Shown here piece after piece: positions 25,174-37,900 of a stretch of DNA of 64,000 bases. Positions within the stretch are counted from its first letter, which is position 1. The number at the start of each line of letters is the position of its first letter. Made by a program: the position numbers and the translations under genes. The stretch spans positions 11,515,367-11,579,366 of the forward strand of contig CM026393.1 in NCBI GenBank assembly GCA_014843695.1, written 5' to 3'. The notes below the pieces were generated by a model. It saw nothing but the letters and a program-made list of their open reading frames with translations, had not been told where the DNA came from and did no database searches. This stretch comes from Archivesica marissinica (Eukaryota > Mollusca > Bivalvia > Venerida > Vesicomyidae).

Positions 25174-25696
25174 AGATTCTCATCAGCTTGTCAACGATGT
25201 TCATTGCTGAACATATCCATGTTTCTGTGGAGGATACAAAGTTGATGAATAATAAAATGGATAATAAATGTTACACTTGTAGCGCCTGTTTGAAATTGAG
25301 ATATAGCAAGCGGTTGGTTAAACTAAGGACAAATAATTGTTCAAATAAATGTTATGCAGCACTTTCACAGTAGTTTGAAATTCATCATTCGGTTAAATGT
25401 TGAAATCTACGTCACTATCGAAGGGCGAGTTTGATAAAGATAAAATAGTGCGATGGTGTATTTACTATTGCACATTCAAATGCCTGTGCGGGTACTTCCT
25501 TGTGACGTTAACAGAAAGGTGACAATCCGTAATGAAACTGACACTCTGGCTTGTAAGTACATTAAACCGGAGTCAGTCAAACTATCAAGGTGTCAAATAG
25601 AGAATTCAGCACGATACATGCTACGCACAGTAGTTACCACACGTGCCCAAGCACATGCACTCGGCGTGGACATAGGACACAATAAAGGAGAACATC
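25174..25696. other. Intergenic DNA
   Basis: Two short open frames (25188-25373 and 25453-25690) resemble no family and lack signal peptides. They are probably chance. Confidence 0.4.
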
Positions 25697-25890
25697 TCAC
25701 GTGTTTTACATTCATGTATCGTCGCTACCGGTTGCCCATATGAGCGACGCCTTATGAAGAGATTAGTCATTTTAGATTTTTGGAGGATAGTGCAGTGATA
25801 TAGACAGAGACCCATTCCAGAATCCCCTCTGGTTCTTTTACGTACATATCACTGACACGAGACCTCGGTTTAATGTCCCATTTGAAAGCC
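25697..25890 (-). mobile_element. SINE-B, head missing
   Basis: Tail and body of SINE-B (CGTCGCTACCGGTTGCCC, GAGACCTCGGTTTAATGTCC) without the tRNA-like head. Confidence 0.75.
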
Positions 25891-26029
25891 GAACCTCACA
25901 CTTGATGCACGTCCTGTCCGCTAGACATTAAATAAACTGTAAGCAAAAACATCACCGTTGAGACAATGGAAACCAAATGCGGGGTTATGTAAAATAACTA
26001 ATACATTTAGGTTAACTGTGTACCTGTGC

Positions 26030-26275
26030 AGTGTGCGAATCCAGAGATCGCATGTTCGATCCTCCGTCTGACCCTAATAATATTAACAGTCTTTCAGATG
26101 GGACTTTAAACCGAGGTCTCGTGTCAGTGCTGTACACCGTGTACGTACACGAACCAGACGAGACTCTGGAAATGGTCTCTGTCTGTATCACTACACTCTA
26201 AAATTACTAGTATCTTCAGGAGGCGTTGTTCAAATGGGCAACTGGTAGCGACGATAAATAAGTGAAATAAAACAT
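26030..26275 (+). mobile_element. SINE-B, partial head
   Basis: It starts inside the head (CCAGAGATCGCATGTTCGATC) and runs through the body to GCGACGATAAATAAG. A fragment resembling a SINE-C head (GTCCGATTAGAGCAGTGG) follows at 26312-26415. Confidence 0.75.
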
Positions 26276-26729
26276 GTGCAGGAATGTAGTCATACGGTTC
26301 AACTGTTAATGGGTGTCCGATTAGAGCAGTGGTTAGCAAGCTCGTTTGCAATCCGTGTTCGATACTCGGCCTGGTAAGTATGTGAGATGTTACGGTTGTC
26401 GCAAGATTGGACATGGAGGAAAAATAACGGCACTAGTTAGACTCAGCTATATATCTAAGTAACAACGGTTCATATATATAGTTGTTTCCTTCTGGATGTG
26501 GTGATATCATGTTAAAGAAAACGTGGAGATAAATCCAATAAGCGCTTAGCTTTCAATTAAATGTATGTTATATAATACTGTCGAATAAATATGTTTAAAC
26601 CGAAGAACATCACTTATATTATATGGACGTTAAACACAGGTCTTCATGGCAGACTAAGTGACAAAACTCACTTGCACCCCACACATTCGGCCATTCCAAT
26701 TTAGTAGCTTTACATTTATTTTAACATCG

Positions 26730-26862
26730 CCACCGCCGATGCACATGCGCGACCGCTGATGCACAGCACATGCGCGACTGTCGATGCACAGCACATGCGC
26801 GACCGCCGATGCACATGCGCGAGATGCACATGCGCGACCGCCGATGCACATGCGCGGCGGTA
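26730..26862. repeat. GC-rich minisatellite
   Basis: Repeated GATGCACATGCGCGACCGCC phrases with irregular spacing. The neighbouring 26420-26729 and 26863-27230 hold nothing recognised. Confidence 0.75.
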
Positions 26863-27230
26863 TCTTCTAAGATGCTTATTTCTTTTATGTTTTCTCAGTT
26901 AGCGTTATTGTCAATGTTGCAATGTTAGAGACATTGAAGATGAGTATCATGTTGTTTTAATTTGTCCGTATTACTCACAGCATTGAGGAAATAACTCATT
27001 AACAAGTACTATTGCATGATACCAAGCGTGTATACATTGTGTATTTTAATGAACAGTGATAATAGAAAGAAAGGTGTATTAAACGTGGCTCGCCTTCTTA
27101 AGGAACTCAACACAGACTGCTTTACCTCCTTAATTACGAAAATACATCAACTATAATGTGGTACCTCTATATAGTTAATTAGAATACAGTAGCAATACGG
27201 CAGCTCTATTGATCACTTCTTTATTTGTAT

Positions 27231-27476
27231 TTAACCCATTCAACCCCAAGTAACTGACATGGACTGGTGCATGCTATTTTTAGACCAATAAATTAATAAG
27301 AAAATTACATTTGGACCAGTTCATTTATCAAAATGGGTAATTTTATCTAAAAATAGTAATAATTATTACTGGCAAAAAAGTGCAGATCCTGATGAGACGG
27401 CTCGTTACGAGCCGGCTCATCTGGATCTACACTTTTCATAAGCCTATTTAGAGGCCTGTGGGGTTGAAAGGGTTAA
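27231..27476. mobile_element. TTAA MITE with internal hairpin
   Basis: An inverted relative of 9785-10036, with TTAACCCATTCAACCCC and GGGGTTGAAAGGGTTAA ends and the hairpin CGGCTCGTTACGAGCCG. Confidence 0.8.
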
Positions 27477-27715
27477 TAGGCGATTAGCGCAGTGTTTAGC
27501 GCGCTCGCTTCTCACCAATGCAACCCGATTTCGATCCTCGGACCGAGAAGTATGTGAGATGGTACTGTGGTCGCCAGATCGGACAGGTGGATTTTCTCCG
27601 GGTACTCCGGTTTCCTCCCACACACATAATTATACGCTTTCATCCGCGCGAACGAGAGTGATTAATATAAGTTGTAAATCGTTGTAAATAAATAAAATTT
27701 AAACTTTACTTAATA
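27477..27715 (+). mobile_element. SINE-C, full length
   Basis: The head GATTAGCGCAGTGTTTAGCG with a TTCGATCCTCGGACC B-box region is followed by GGTACTGTGGTCGCCAGATC, a TTTCCTCCCACAC body and GAGAGTGATTAATATAAG. It starts on the right TTAA of the MITE at 27231. Confidence 0.82.
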
Positions 27716-28190
27716 TGTACTTATGTATACGTCATAAAAATACTTATGTTCTGTTCTGTTAAGTGAAAGAAAACTCCACCTTACACCGCTTTGAAACAGT
27801 GAACGATGGCATTTTCTCTGTCACCGATTGCGTTTCGTATTCCTGCGCGGTCAGATGCACTTATCATGAACAGTTAACTATTAAGTAATATAATTTATTC
27901 TAATGAATTTGTTTTGTCTGTAGTTTTTACATTTTGACAGCAAACAGAAACTAACTTGAACATTATACAGGAACTATTTTTTATTACGGGCGTTCACACT
28001 AACATACGTGGCTGTGTGGTTGTGCCACGTAGTGCAATGAGGCTCCAGACGCCACTGGTGGAAATATACATTTTGGTGATCACTCGATGAAATAAAATCC
28101 TTTCTTGCACTAATAAACACAAATAGCATCAGTATCTATAGAATGCACAAAACAATCACACGATGAATTATATGTTTCTTGTTCCAGACG
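27716..28190. other. Intergenic DNA
   Basis: No gene, array or recognised mobile element was found. Confidence 0.4.
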
Positions 28191-28198
28191 TACGTGAT

Positions 28199-28439
28199 TG
28201 TTTATACAAATTTATTATTAGCTCGATTGCGCAACACGTTCTTACAACTTATATTAATCACTCCCGAGTCCTCATTCCTGATGGAATCCATCGCCACGAG
28301 GGAGAGAAAAGAGGCATTGTGGAAATTAAATGCCTTGCCTAAGGGCACACTCGTAACGGCTCCAGCGGGCCTCGAACTCCGGACCATTCGCACCCAAAGC
28401 GAACGCGCATCCACTGCGCTATCACGACGTTCACAAAGT
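28199..28439 (-). mobile_element. SINE-A
   Basis: Reverse SINE-A with TACGTGAT flanking it at 28191-28198 and 28440-28447, an 8-bp target duplication. It lies about 440 bp before the start codon of the next gene. Confidence 0.85.
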
Positions 28440-28876
28440 TACGTGATATATGCGCGTTCTGTTCTGACGAAAGGCCATACCACGAACGGTATTGAATGAA
28501 TACACCTGCTTGTTGAATGAAAGCCAGACTATTTCCGTATGTTTCATACATCTAACCGGGCCTCGGATCAAACATGACAAATTGTAAACACATCGCCACA
28601 TAGTTTGTACAATTAATACCGCAATCACTGTCAAAGGGTTTAGATTAATTACTCAATATAAATATTTCTCAGATCAATATATGAACTTGGACTATTTCTT
28701 ACATGAACTATTTAGCTGATGACTTTTAATTTAATGCTGCATTTAACTTTAGCAACCTTGAACACGGCTTTTCGTAGATGATGGACAATCATTTAATTAA
28801 TAAAAGTTTTGAATAATATTTAGATATTAACTATTTTTTTAAGAATTTACTAAGAACTGTGGGTTAAGATCAGTTT

Positions 28877-28943
28877 ATGAAGATGGAATCTTATTGCGCA
28901 ACTGTCATTTGGCTTGTGTGTTTTGGATTACTTTTACTTAAAG
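28877..28943 (+). CDS. Exon 1, signal peptide (Cys-rich gene)
   Basis: ATG at 28877 opens a 22-residue hydrophobic leader and the exon stops at AAAG/GTAAAC in phase 1. A second ATG two codons on could also serve. It joins to exon 2 as Asp. Confidence 0.8.
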
Positions 28944-31900
28944 GTAAACGTTTTATTTTAGAGAAAACGGCATTCGAATAATACACATACTGCAGTGGCA
29001 AGGCATTTAAAGTCCACGTTGCCTCTTCTCTCTCCCTCGTGGCGATGGATTCCGTCAGGAATGAGGTCTCGAGAGTGATTAATATAAGTTGTAAGAACTT
29101 GTTTCGCAATCGAGCTAAATTAAATTTATATCATTATCAAATGGAATCAAACCTATTCTATTGTATTACTGGCTACATTTTCATGATTTATTGGCGTAAA
29201 ATTAGTTCAGTCATTTCACATGTTAGGTCAGTCACTAATTCCTCAAAAATGATTCGATAAACTTAAACGTTTTATCTCGAATTTTGCACATGCTCATACC
29301 TTTTTGGTCGTGATTCGAGTGTGTGTTTTACGTTTATGCATCGTCGCTACCGATTGCCCATATGAGCGACGCCTCCTGAAGAGATTAGTCATTTTAGATT
29401 TTTGGAGGATAGTGCAATGATACAGACAGATACCCATTCCAGAGTCTCCTCTGGTTCTTTTACGTGCACGTTGTAAAGCACAGACACGAGAGCTCGGTTT
29501 AAAAACTGTCCCATTTGAAAGAATGTTAATTTTATTAGGGTCGTGATTCGAATAAAGCTTTCGCACATTTGTCCATTGTGATATTTAGGCCTTCGTAAAT
29601 GTGTTGCTCTGAACACGTGAACTTGCTGACTGTTTCAGACATATCCAGTGCATGTGACATGCACGCTGTGAATAAATGCACGGACATCCTGAGTCGGAGC
29701 ACTGACGCAAACGTAATCACAGACGGCATATCGGCGATACCCACCGTTCAACAACTCAAGAAATTATGCGGGTAATTGTAAACGTTATTTATTTTACAAC
29801 GATTGCGAAGCATGTTCTAACAACTTATATTAATCACTCTCGTTGGCTCGGATGAGAGCGTAAATGTGGCCATTCGCGTGGGAGGAAACCGGAGTACCCG
29901 GAGAAAACCCACCTGTCCGATATGGCGACCACCGTACCATCTCATATATTTCTCGGTCCGAGGATCGAACCCGGGTTGCATTTGTGAGTAGCGAGCGCGC
30001 TAACCCGAGCGCGCTAACCACTGCGCTAATTGGACAGCCTTAGATAATCAACCCCACTTGAAGATTATATATAAAACATAAGAGCAATACAATAATTATA
30101 TAATGCGCAAATAATGCGTTCAATATGCCATTACTCGGCTTTTTTATTTAAACTTTATTTATTTTACAATGATTGCGAAGCAAGTTTTAACAACTTATAT
30201 TAATCACTCTCGTTGGCGCGGATGAAAGCGTATATATATATATGGTCATTTGTGTGGGAGGAGGAAACCGGAGTACCCTGAGAAAACACACCTGTCCGAT
30301 CTGGCGACCACCGTACCATCTCACATACTTACCGGTCCGAGGATCGCACCCGGGTTGCATTGGTGAGAAGCGAGCGCGCTAACCACTGGGCTAATACAAA
30401 AACCTCATAATTATTTGGTACAGAACAGATGTTTGAAGTTGTAGGCCTAACACCAAATGAATGCAACATTTGAATTTCACGGATTCTTCTCGGTATAATG
30501 GGTACGGTGTCCGCCTTCTATCCGAGAGATTGTGAGTTCGAGCATTGTCAGATGGCGATGGTGTCATTATAAACATGGCGTCAGTGGTCCAATATCTGAC
30601 CGTCGGATTTGGAATCGAACGGTCCCGGATTCGATACTCGGTCAGGCCAAGTGTGTAGTGTCATTGAGCAAGGCACCTCACACACATTGCTTAGTACTGG
30701 TTAACCGCTTAGGTCGGCTAAGTATGCCAAGGGAAATATGTCTAAGTCCCCGCAATTGACATTAATGCAACATATATATATATATATATATATATACTAC
30801 AGGACATAGAACACGCACACTTCGGATAAGTGTGTTTTAAATGAAAAACAATAACTATATAAATACATAGCTTTAAACATTTTGGAATGGTTTTAGTTGT
30901 TCAGTTTGTGTTTTGTAATAAAGATGTGATATATCTATATATGATGGAATCCTTTGTATTTCGTTTTCATGTAATAATAATCATATAATGTAGGTGTGCG
31001 TTTTCTATGTCCTCTAGTATATGATGTAGGTGTGCGTTTTCTATGTCCTCTAGTATATAATGTAGGTGTGCGTTTTCTATGTCCTCTAGTATATAATGTA
31101 GGTGTGCGATTTCTATGTCCTCTAGTATATAATGTAGGTGTGCGTTTTCTATGTCCTCTAGTATATAATGTAGGTGTGCGTATTCTATGTCATCTAGTAT
31201 ATAATGTAGGTGTGCGTTTTCTATGTCCTCTAGTATATATGTAGGTGTGCGTATCTATGTCATCTAGTATATAATGCAGGTGTGCGTTTTCTATGTCCTC
31301 TAGTATATAATATAGGTGTGCGTTTTCTATGTCCTCTAGTATATAATGTAGGTGTGCGTTTGCTATGTCCTCTAGTATATAATGTAGGTGTGCGATTTCT
31401 ATGTCCTCTAGTATATAATGTAGGTGTGCGTTTTCTATGTCCTCTAGTATATAATATAGGTGTGCGATTTCTATGTCCTCTAGTATATAATGTAGGTGTG
31501 CGTTTTCTATGTCCTCTAGTATATAATGTAGGTGTGCGTTTTCTATGTCCTCTAGTATATAATGTAGGTGTGCGTTTTCTATGTCCTCTAGTATATAATG
31601 TAGGTGTGCGTTTTCTATGTCCTCTAGTATATAATGTAGGTGTGCGATTTCTATGTCCTCTAGTATATAATGTAGGTGTGCGTTTTCTATGTCCTCTAGT
31701 ATATAATGTAGGTGTGCGTTTTCTATGTCCTCTAGTATATAATGTAGGTGTGCGTTTTCTATGTCCTCTAGTATATAATGTAGGTGTGCGTTTTCTATGT
31801 CCTCTAGTATATAATGTAGGTGTGCGTTTTCTATGTCCTCTAGTATATAATGTAGGTGTGCGTTTTCTATGTCCTCTAGTATATAATGTAGGTGTGCGTT

Positions 31901-34900
31901 TTCTATGTCCTCTAGTATATAATGTAGGTGTGCGTTTTCTATGTCCTCTAGTATATAATGTAGGTGTGCGATTTCTATGTCCTCTAGTATATAATGTAGG
32001 TGTGCGTTTTCTATGTCCTCTAGTATATAATGTAGGTGTGCGTTTTCTATGTCCTCTAGTATATAATGTAGGTGTGCGTTTTCTATGTCCTCTAGTATAT
32101 AATGTAGGTGTGCGTTTTCTATGTCCTCTAGTATATAATGTAGGTGTGCGTTTTCTATGTCCTCTAGTATATAATGTAGGTGTGCGTTTTCTATGTCCTC
32201 TAGTATATAATGTAGGTGTGCGTTTTCTATGTCCTCTAGTATATAATGTAGGTGTGCGTTTTCTATGTCCTCTAGTATATAATGTAGGTGTGCGTTTTCT
32301 ATGTCCTCTAGTATATAATGTAGGTGTGCGTTTTCTATGTCCTCTAGTATATAATGTAGGTGTGCGTTTTCTATGTCCTCTAGTATATAATGTAGGTGTG
32401 CGTTTTCTATGTCCTCTAGTATATAATGTAGGTGTGCGTTTTCTATGTCCTCTAGTATATAATGTAGGTGTGCGTTTTCTATGTCCTCTAGTATATAATG
32501 TAGGTGTGCGTTTTCTATGTCCTCTAGTATATAATGTAGGTGTGCGTTTTCTATGTCCTCTAGTATATAATGTAGGTGTGCGTTTTCTATGTCCTCTAGT
32601 ATATAATGTAGGTGTGCGTTTTCTATGTCCTCTAGTATATAATGTAGGTGTGCGTTTTCTATGTCCTCTAGTATATAATGTAGGTGTGCGTTTTCTATGT
32701 CCTCTAGTATATAATGTAGGTGTGCGTTTTCTATGTCCTCTAGTATATAATGTAGGTGTGCGTTTTCTATGTCCTCTAGTATATAATGTAGGTGTGCGTT
32801 TTCTATGTCCTCTAGTATATAATGTAGGTGTGCGTTTTCTATGTCCTCTAGTATATAATGTAGGTGTGCGTTTTCTATGTCCTCTAGTATATAATGTAGG
32901 TGTGCGTTTTCTATGTCCTCTAGTATATAATGTAGGCGTGCATATGCTATGTCCTCTAGTATATAATGTAGGTGTGCGTTTTCTATATCCTCTAGTATAT
33001 AATGTAGATGTGCGTTTTCTATGTCCTCTAGTATATAATGTAGGTGTGCGTTTTCTATGTCCTCTAGTATATAATATAGGTGTGCGTTTTCTATGTCCTC
33101 TAGTATACATACATAAGCAAACAACACAACCACGTTGCCTCTTCTCTCTCCATCATTGTGATGGATTCCACCAGGAATGATGTCTCAAGAACGATTAATC
33201 TAATGTAAAAACTTGTTTTCGGTCACAATCGACAATCGAGCTAGTCTTAAAATGTATGGTTTTTTTATATATGAATTTACGTTCACTCCACTCCACCCAC
33301 CTATCAATACTGACGAAGATCTATTTAGACAATACGTTTTATGCTGCGAGAAATCAAGATATATCGATATGGTGTTTTAATATCTATTTATATATAATTG
33401 TATGAATGTACAATTGATGAAACCGTGTACATATTCAAATGGCAATGGATATGTTTTTGTTAAACATTGACACATCTTTGCCCACAGCTGTGCTTGCGGC
33501 TGTATTTCACTCATGTCTATGGCGGTGCTCTGTAAAGATATACCACGTGGTACAGATATGAATATTTTGGAATATATAACTGCTGGTTAAACATGTCTTT
33601 CTGATTGAGTCTCGTAATATAACATTCACCAATTCCTTTGTGTGTTTTACGTTTATTTATCGTCACTACCGGTTGCCCATATGAGCGACGCCTCCTGATG
33701 ATATTAGTCATTTTAGATATTTGGAGGATAGTGCAATGATACAGACAGAGACCCATTCCAGAGTCTCCTCTGGTTGTTTTACGTGCACGGTGTACAGCAC
33801 CGACACGAGACCTCGGTTTAACGTCCCATCTGAAAGACTGTTAATTGTATTAGGGTCAGACGGGGGATCGAACCTGCGATCCCTGGATTACCAGTCCAGC
33901 GTGTTACCACTGGACTACATATCCGTTTGTACCAATTCCTTTTGAGGATTATGTTGTATTATAAATGTAAAACACGGCATGTAATGGAACAGTGAATGAT
34001 ATACTGTATCAATACACTGTGTATATATGTACACCTCATATTTATATAATATGTGCCGGCTGATATATGCCGTGTTATTGTAAATATGATTGCATAGAAA
34101 TCAATTGAACCAGTGTTGGTTCAAAGAGAGAGAAAAACGAAATCAAAACAATTGATGAAACGGTAAAATCACGTGAGTACAGGACCAAACTGGTATAGGT
34201 TCATAACAATGTACGGAAGGACAGAAACATTTGACAATGATAAGTAGAACTCAAAGTAGGAACAATGAACCAAAACGAAGACTATATGACATATTTATTC
34301 ATTTTATTGGGTTAAACATATTTATTCATTCATAATGTACAGTACACATCTATTGTGTGCAGAATGAAAATGGATTTAATCGAAAGCGTAAAGCTTATTG
34401 AGATTTCCATTTTTATTGGCGAAGCTCCCACGGTAAATAGGAATTATTAGTATGTATATTATTGTACAAATACAGTCTACATCCGCTATGTCTAATTCCG
34501 TCGGACCGAGCAAAATAATTCGACATAACCGACGTTTGACTTAAACGATATAAACGGAGTCAGCTATATGTAAAATGATAGTGTCTGAAACGAGACTTTG
34601 ATCCGACTTCGAGATAACCGGATTATTCGACATAACCGACTTTGACATAACAGATGTAGAATGTACCGTTTAATATAAATAATTGCAAGACATATGTTTA
34701 AATAATACATACCATGTAACTATCTTGACGTAACACATTGCCTTTTTAAATGTATTCATTTTCGGCAAAGAGACAATGCAAGTTAGCATTGGTATTAGAC
34801 ACATCACACAGTACATTTTTTATTTGATCATCGAGTGCCTTAGGGGCAAATAAATAACGATGCATTCTATGTCAACATACCGCGTCTGACTAATGTACAT

Positions 34901-37900
34901 GAATTGCAATGTAGTCATCGACATGCTGTTTTAATTGATGTATATTTGATGTATTATTGATGAGCATCTAGTACGTCCTACAGTGTCATCCCCTATGTTC
35001 ACACCAATATAGATAGTACATTAGAGGACATAGAAAACGCACAGGTGGCAGCGTCATAATCAACATGGAGTCACTGGTCCAATATCTGACCATCGGATTT
35101 GGAATCGAACAGTCCCGATACTCGGTCAGGCCAAGTATGTAGTGTCATTGAACTTCCATATGTGTCGGAAGCTTGGACTAGCTCCATCAACTGCCTGCAG
35201 CTGCAACGTAGGGGACCAGACTGCGGAACACATCCTCCAGGAGTGTCCCAATCTTCATGGGCTGAGGAAAACAACCTGGCCAACATATACCTCTCTCCAG
35301 ACGAAGTTACATGGCTGCCGGGAGGATCTGAGGAGGACGGCCCATTTCGTGTTTGCTGCCGGCTTGTCCATGTGATTCGCGAACGACAAGAAGAAGAAGA
35401 TTGAGCAAGGCACCTCACACATTGCTTAGTACTGGTTAACCACTTAGGTCGGCTAAGCCTGCCCAGGAAGACATATCTAGGTCCCCGCAAGGGGCTTGCC
35501 ATTAATGGAATATATATATATACTAGCTGACATAGAATACGCACACTTCGGATTGGATCAGTGTGTTTTTACATGAAAAACAATAACTATATAAATACAT
35601 AGTTTTAAACATTTTGGAATATTTTTAGTTGTTCAGTTTGTGTTTTGTAATAAAGATGTGATATATCTTTGATGGAATCCTTCGTATTTCGTTTTCATGC
35701 AATAATAATAATCATATAATGTAGGTGTGCGTTTTCTACGTCATCTAGTATATAATGTAAATGTGCGTTTTCTATGTCCTCTAGTATATAATGTAGACGT
35801 GCGTTTTCTACGTCCTCTAGTATATAATGTAAGTGTGCGTTTTCTATGTCCTCTAGTATATAATGTAGGTGTGTGTTTTCTACGTCCTCTAGTATAGTTA
35901 CACACACTGTACATATCACGATCGCAACTAGCCACACACGAAGGTCAGATACCACTGTGTCAAACACGATGCTCACGACCTATAACCATACACGAATTCT
36001 CTGTAGTATACATACTACGAACTCTAGTCCATATTGACCACACACAGTGTCTCTGACATACATACAGCGATCCGTATTGACCACACACAGTGTCTCTGAC
36101 ATACATACAACGATCCGTATTGACCACACACAGTGTCTCTGACATACATACAACGACCCGTATTGACCACACACAGTGTCTCTGACATACATACAACGAC
36201 CCGTATTGACCACACACAGTGTCTCTGACATACATATCTTGACCCGTATTGACCACACACAGTGTCTCTGACATACATACAACGACCCGTATTGACCACA
36301 CACAATGTCTCTGACATACATACAACGACCCGTATTGACCACACACAGTGTCTCTGACATACATATCTTGACCCGTATTGACCACACACAGTGTCTCTGA
36401 CATACATACAACGATCCGTATTGACCACACATGTCTCTGACATACATACAACGACCCGTATTGACCACACACAGTGTCTCTGACATACATACAACGACCC
36501 GTATTGACCACACACAGTGTCTCTGACATACATACAACGACCCGTATTGACCACACACAGTGTCTCTGACATACATACAACGACCCGTATTGACCACACA
36601 CAGTGTCTCTGACATACATACAACGACCCGTATTGACCACACACAGTGTCTCTGACATACATACAACGACCCGTATTGACCACACACAGTGTCTCTGACA
36701 TACATACAACGACCCGTATTGACCACACACAGTGTCTCTGACATACATACAACGACCCGTATTGACCACACACAGTGTCTCTGACATACATACAACGATC
36801 CGTATTGACCACACACAGTGTCTCTGACATACATACAACGACCCGTATTGACCACACACAGTGTCTCTGACATACATACAACGATCCGTATTGACCACAC
36901 ACAGTGTCTCTGACATACATACAACGATCCGTATTGACCACACACAGTGTCTCTGACATACATATCTTGACCCGTATTGACCACACACAATGTCTCTGAC
37001 ATGCATACCACAATCCGTATTGACCACTGCATCTTCCAGGGCAATGGGTGAATTCAAGGCATGCTACAAACCGAAGGCTGCAGCATGCACGAGAGATGTG
37101 GTGTTCTCAATGACGTTTGGTACCATAGAAAATACCATAGAATACCTGTGTGTGGAGGGATATAACGGTGAGTTCCAGGCCTCGAGGTTATACAACTTTT
37201 CTCCTATCTCAAACTCAGTCTCAAGCTTCTGATTGTTTGTTTTTACGTTTATTTATCGTCGCTACCGGTTGCCCATATGAGCGACTCTTCCTGAAGAGAT
37301 TAGTCATTTTAGATTTATGGAGGATAGTGCAATAATACATTCCAGAGTCTCCTCTGGTTCTTTGACGTGAACGGTGTAAAGCACCGACACGAGACCTCGG
37401 TTTAACGTCCCATCTGAAAGACTGTTAATTTTATTAGGGTCAGACGGTGGATCGAATCTGCGATTACTGGATTACCAGTACTTCTGATTGGTTCAGCTGG
37501 CAGTAATAACTTAGAATCAACCAATCAAATCAATTGAGTTTGAGATCTGAGAAAAGTGTTATAACCTCGGGCACACGGTGTCCAACAATACTTTTAGAGC
37601 GACATTGTCTTGATTCAGAGTTGCTAACAACATATTTACTAGTCGTATGTTTTAGCAATACATGCATACAGATACATCAGTTGTCTTCCTTTCATCTAGT
37701 GGTGTGCGTTCTGCATTAGCTAAAGATAGAAAGGAAACAACATTTACATGTATTGTGGAAGTCGTGATAGCTCATAGGTAGTACGTGATAGCGCGGTGGT
37801 AGTGCGTGATAGCGCGGTGGTAGTGCGTGATAGCGCGGTGGTAGTGCGTGATAGCGCGGTGGTAGCGTGTGATAGCGCGGTGGTAGTGCGTGATAGCGCG

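Noticed and set aside
31190..33180. Open frames of 616-647 codons over the 36-bp array
   Set aside because: Twelve-residue repeats in three frames are explained by a stop-free 36-bp unit derived from a MITE end.
35960..37057. - strand Cys-rich repeat frames (VCQRHCVWSIR)
   Set aside because: Three overlapping frames over the 43-bp array, opposite to and overlapping a real exon edge.
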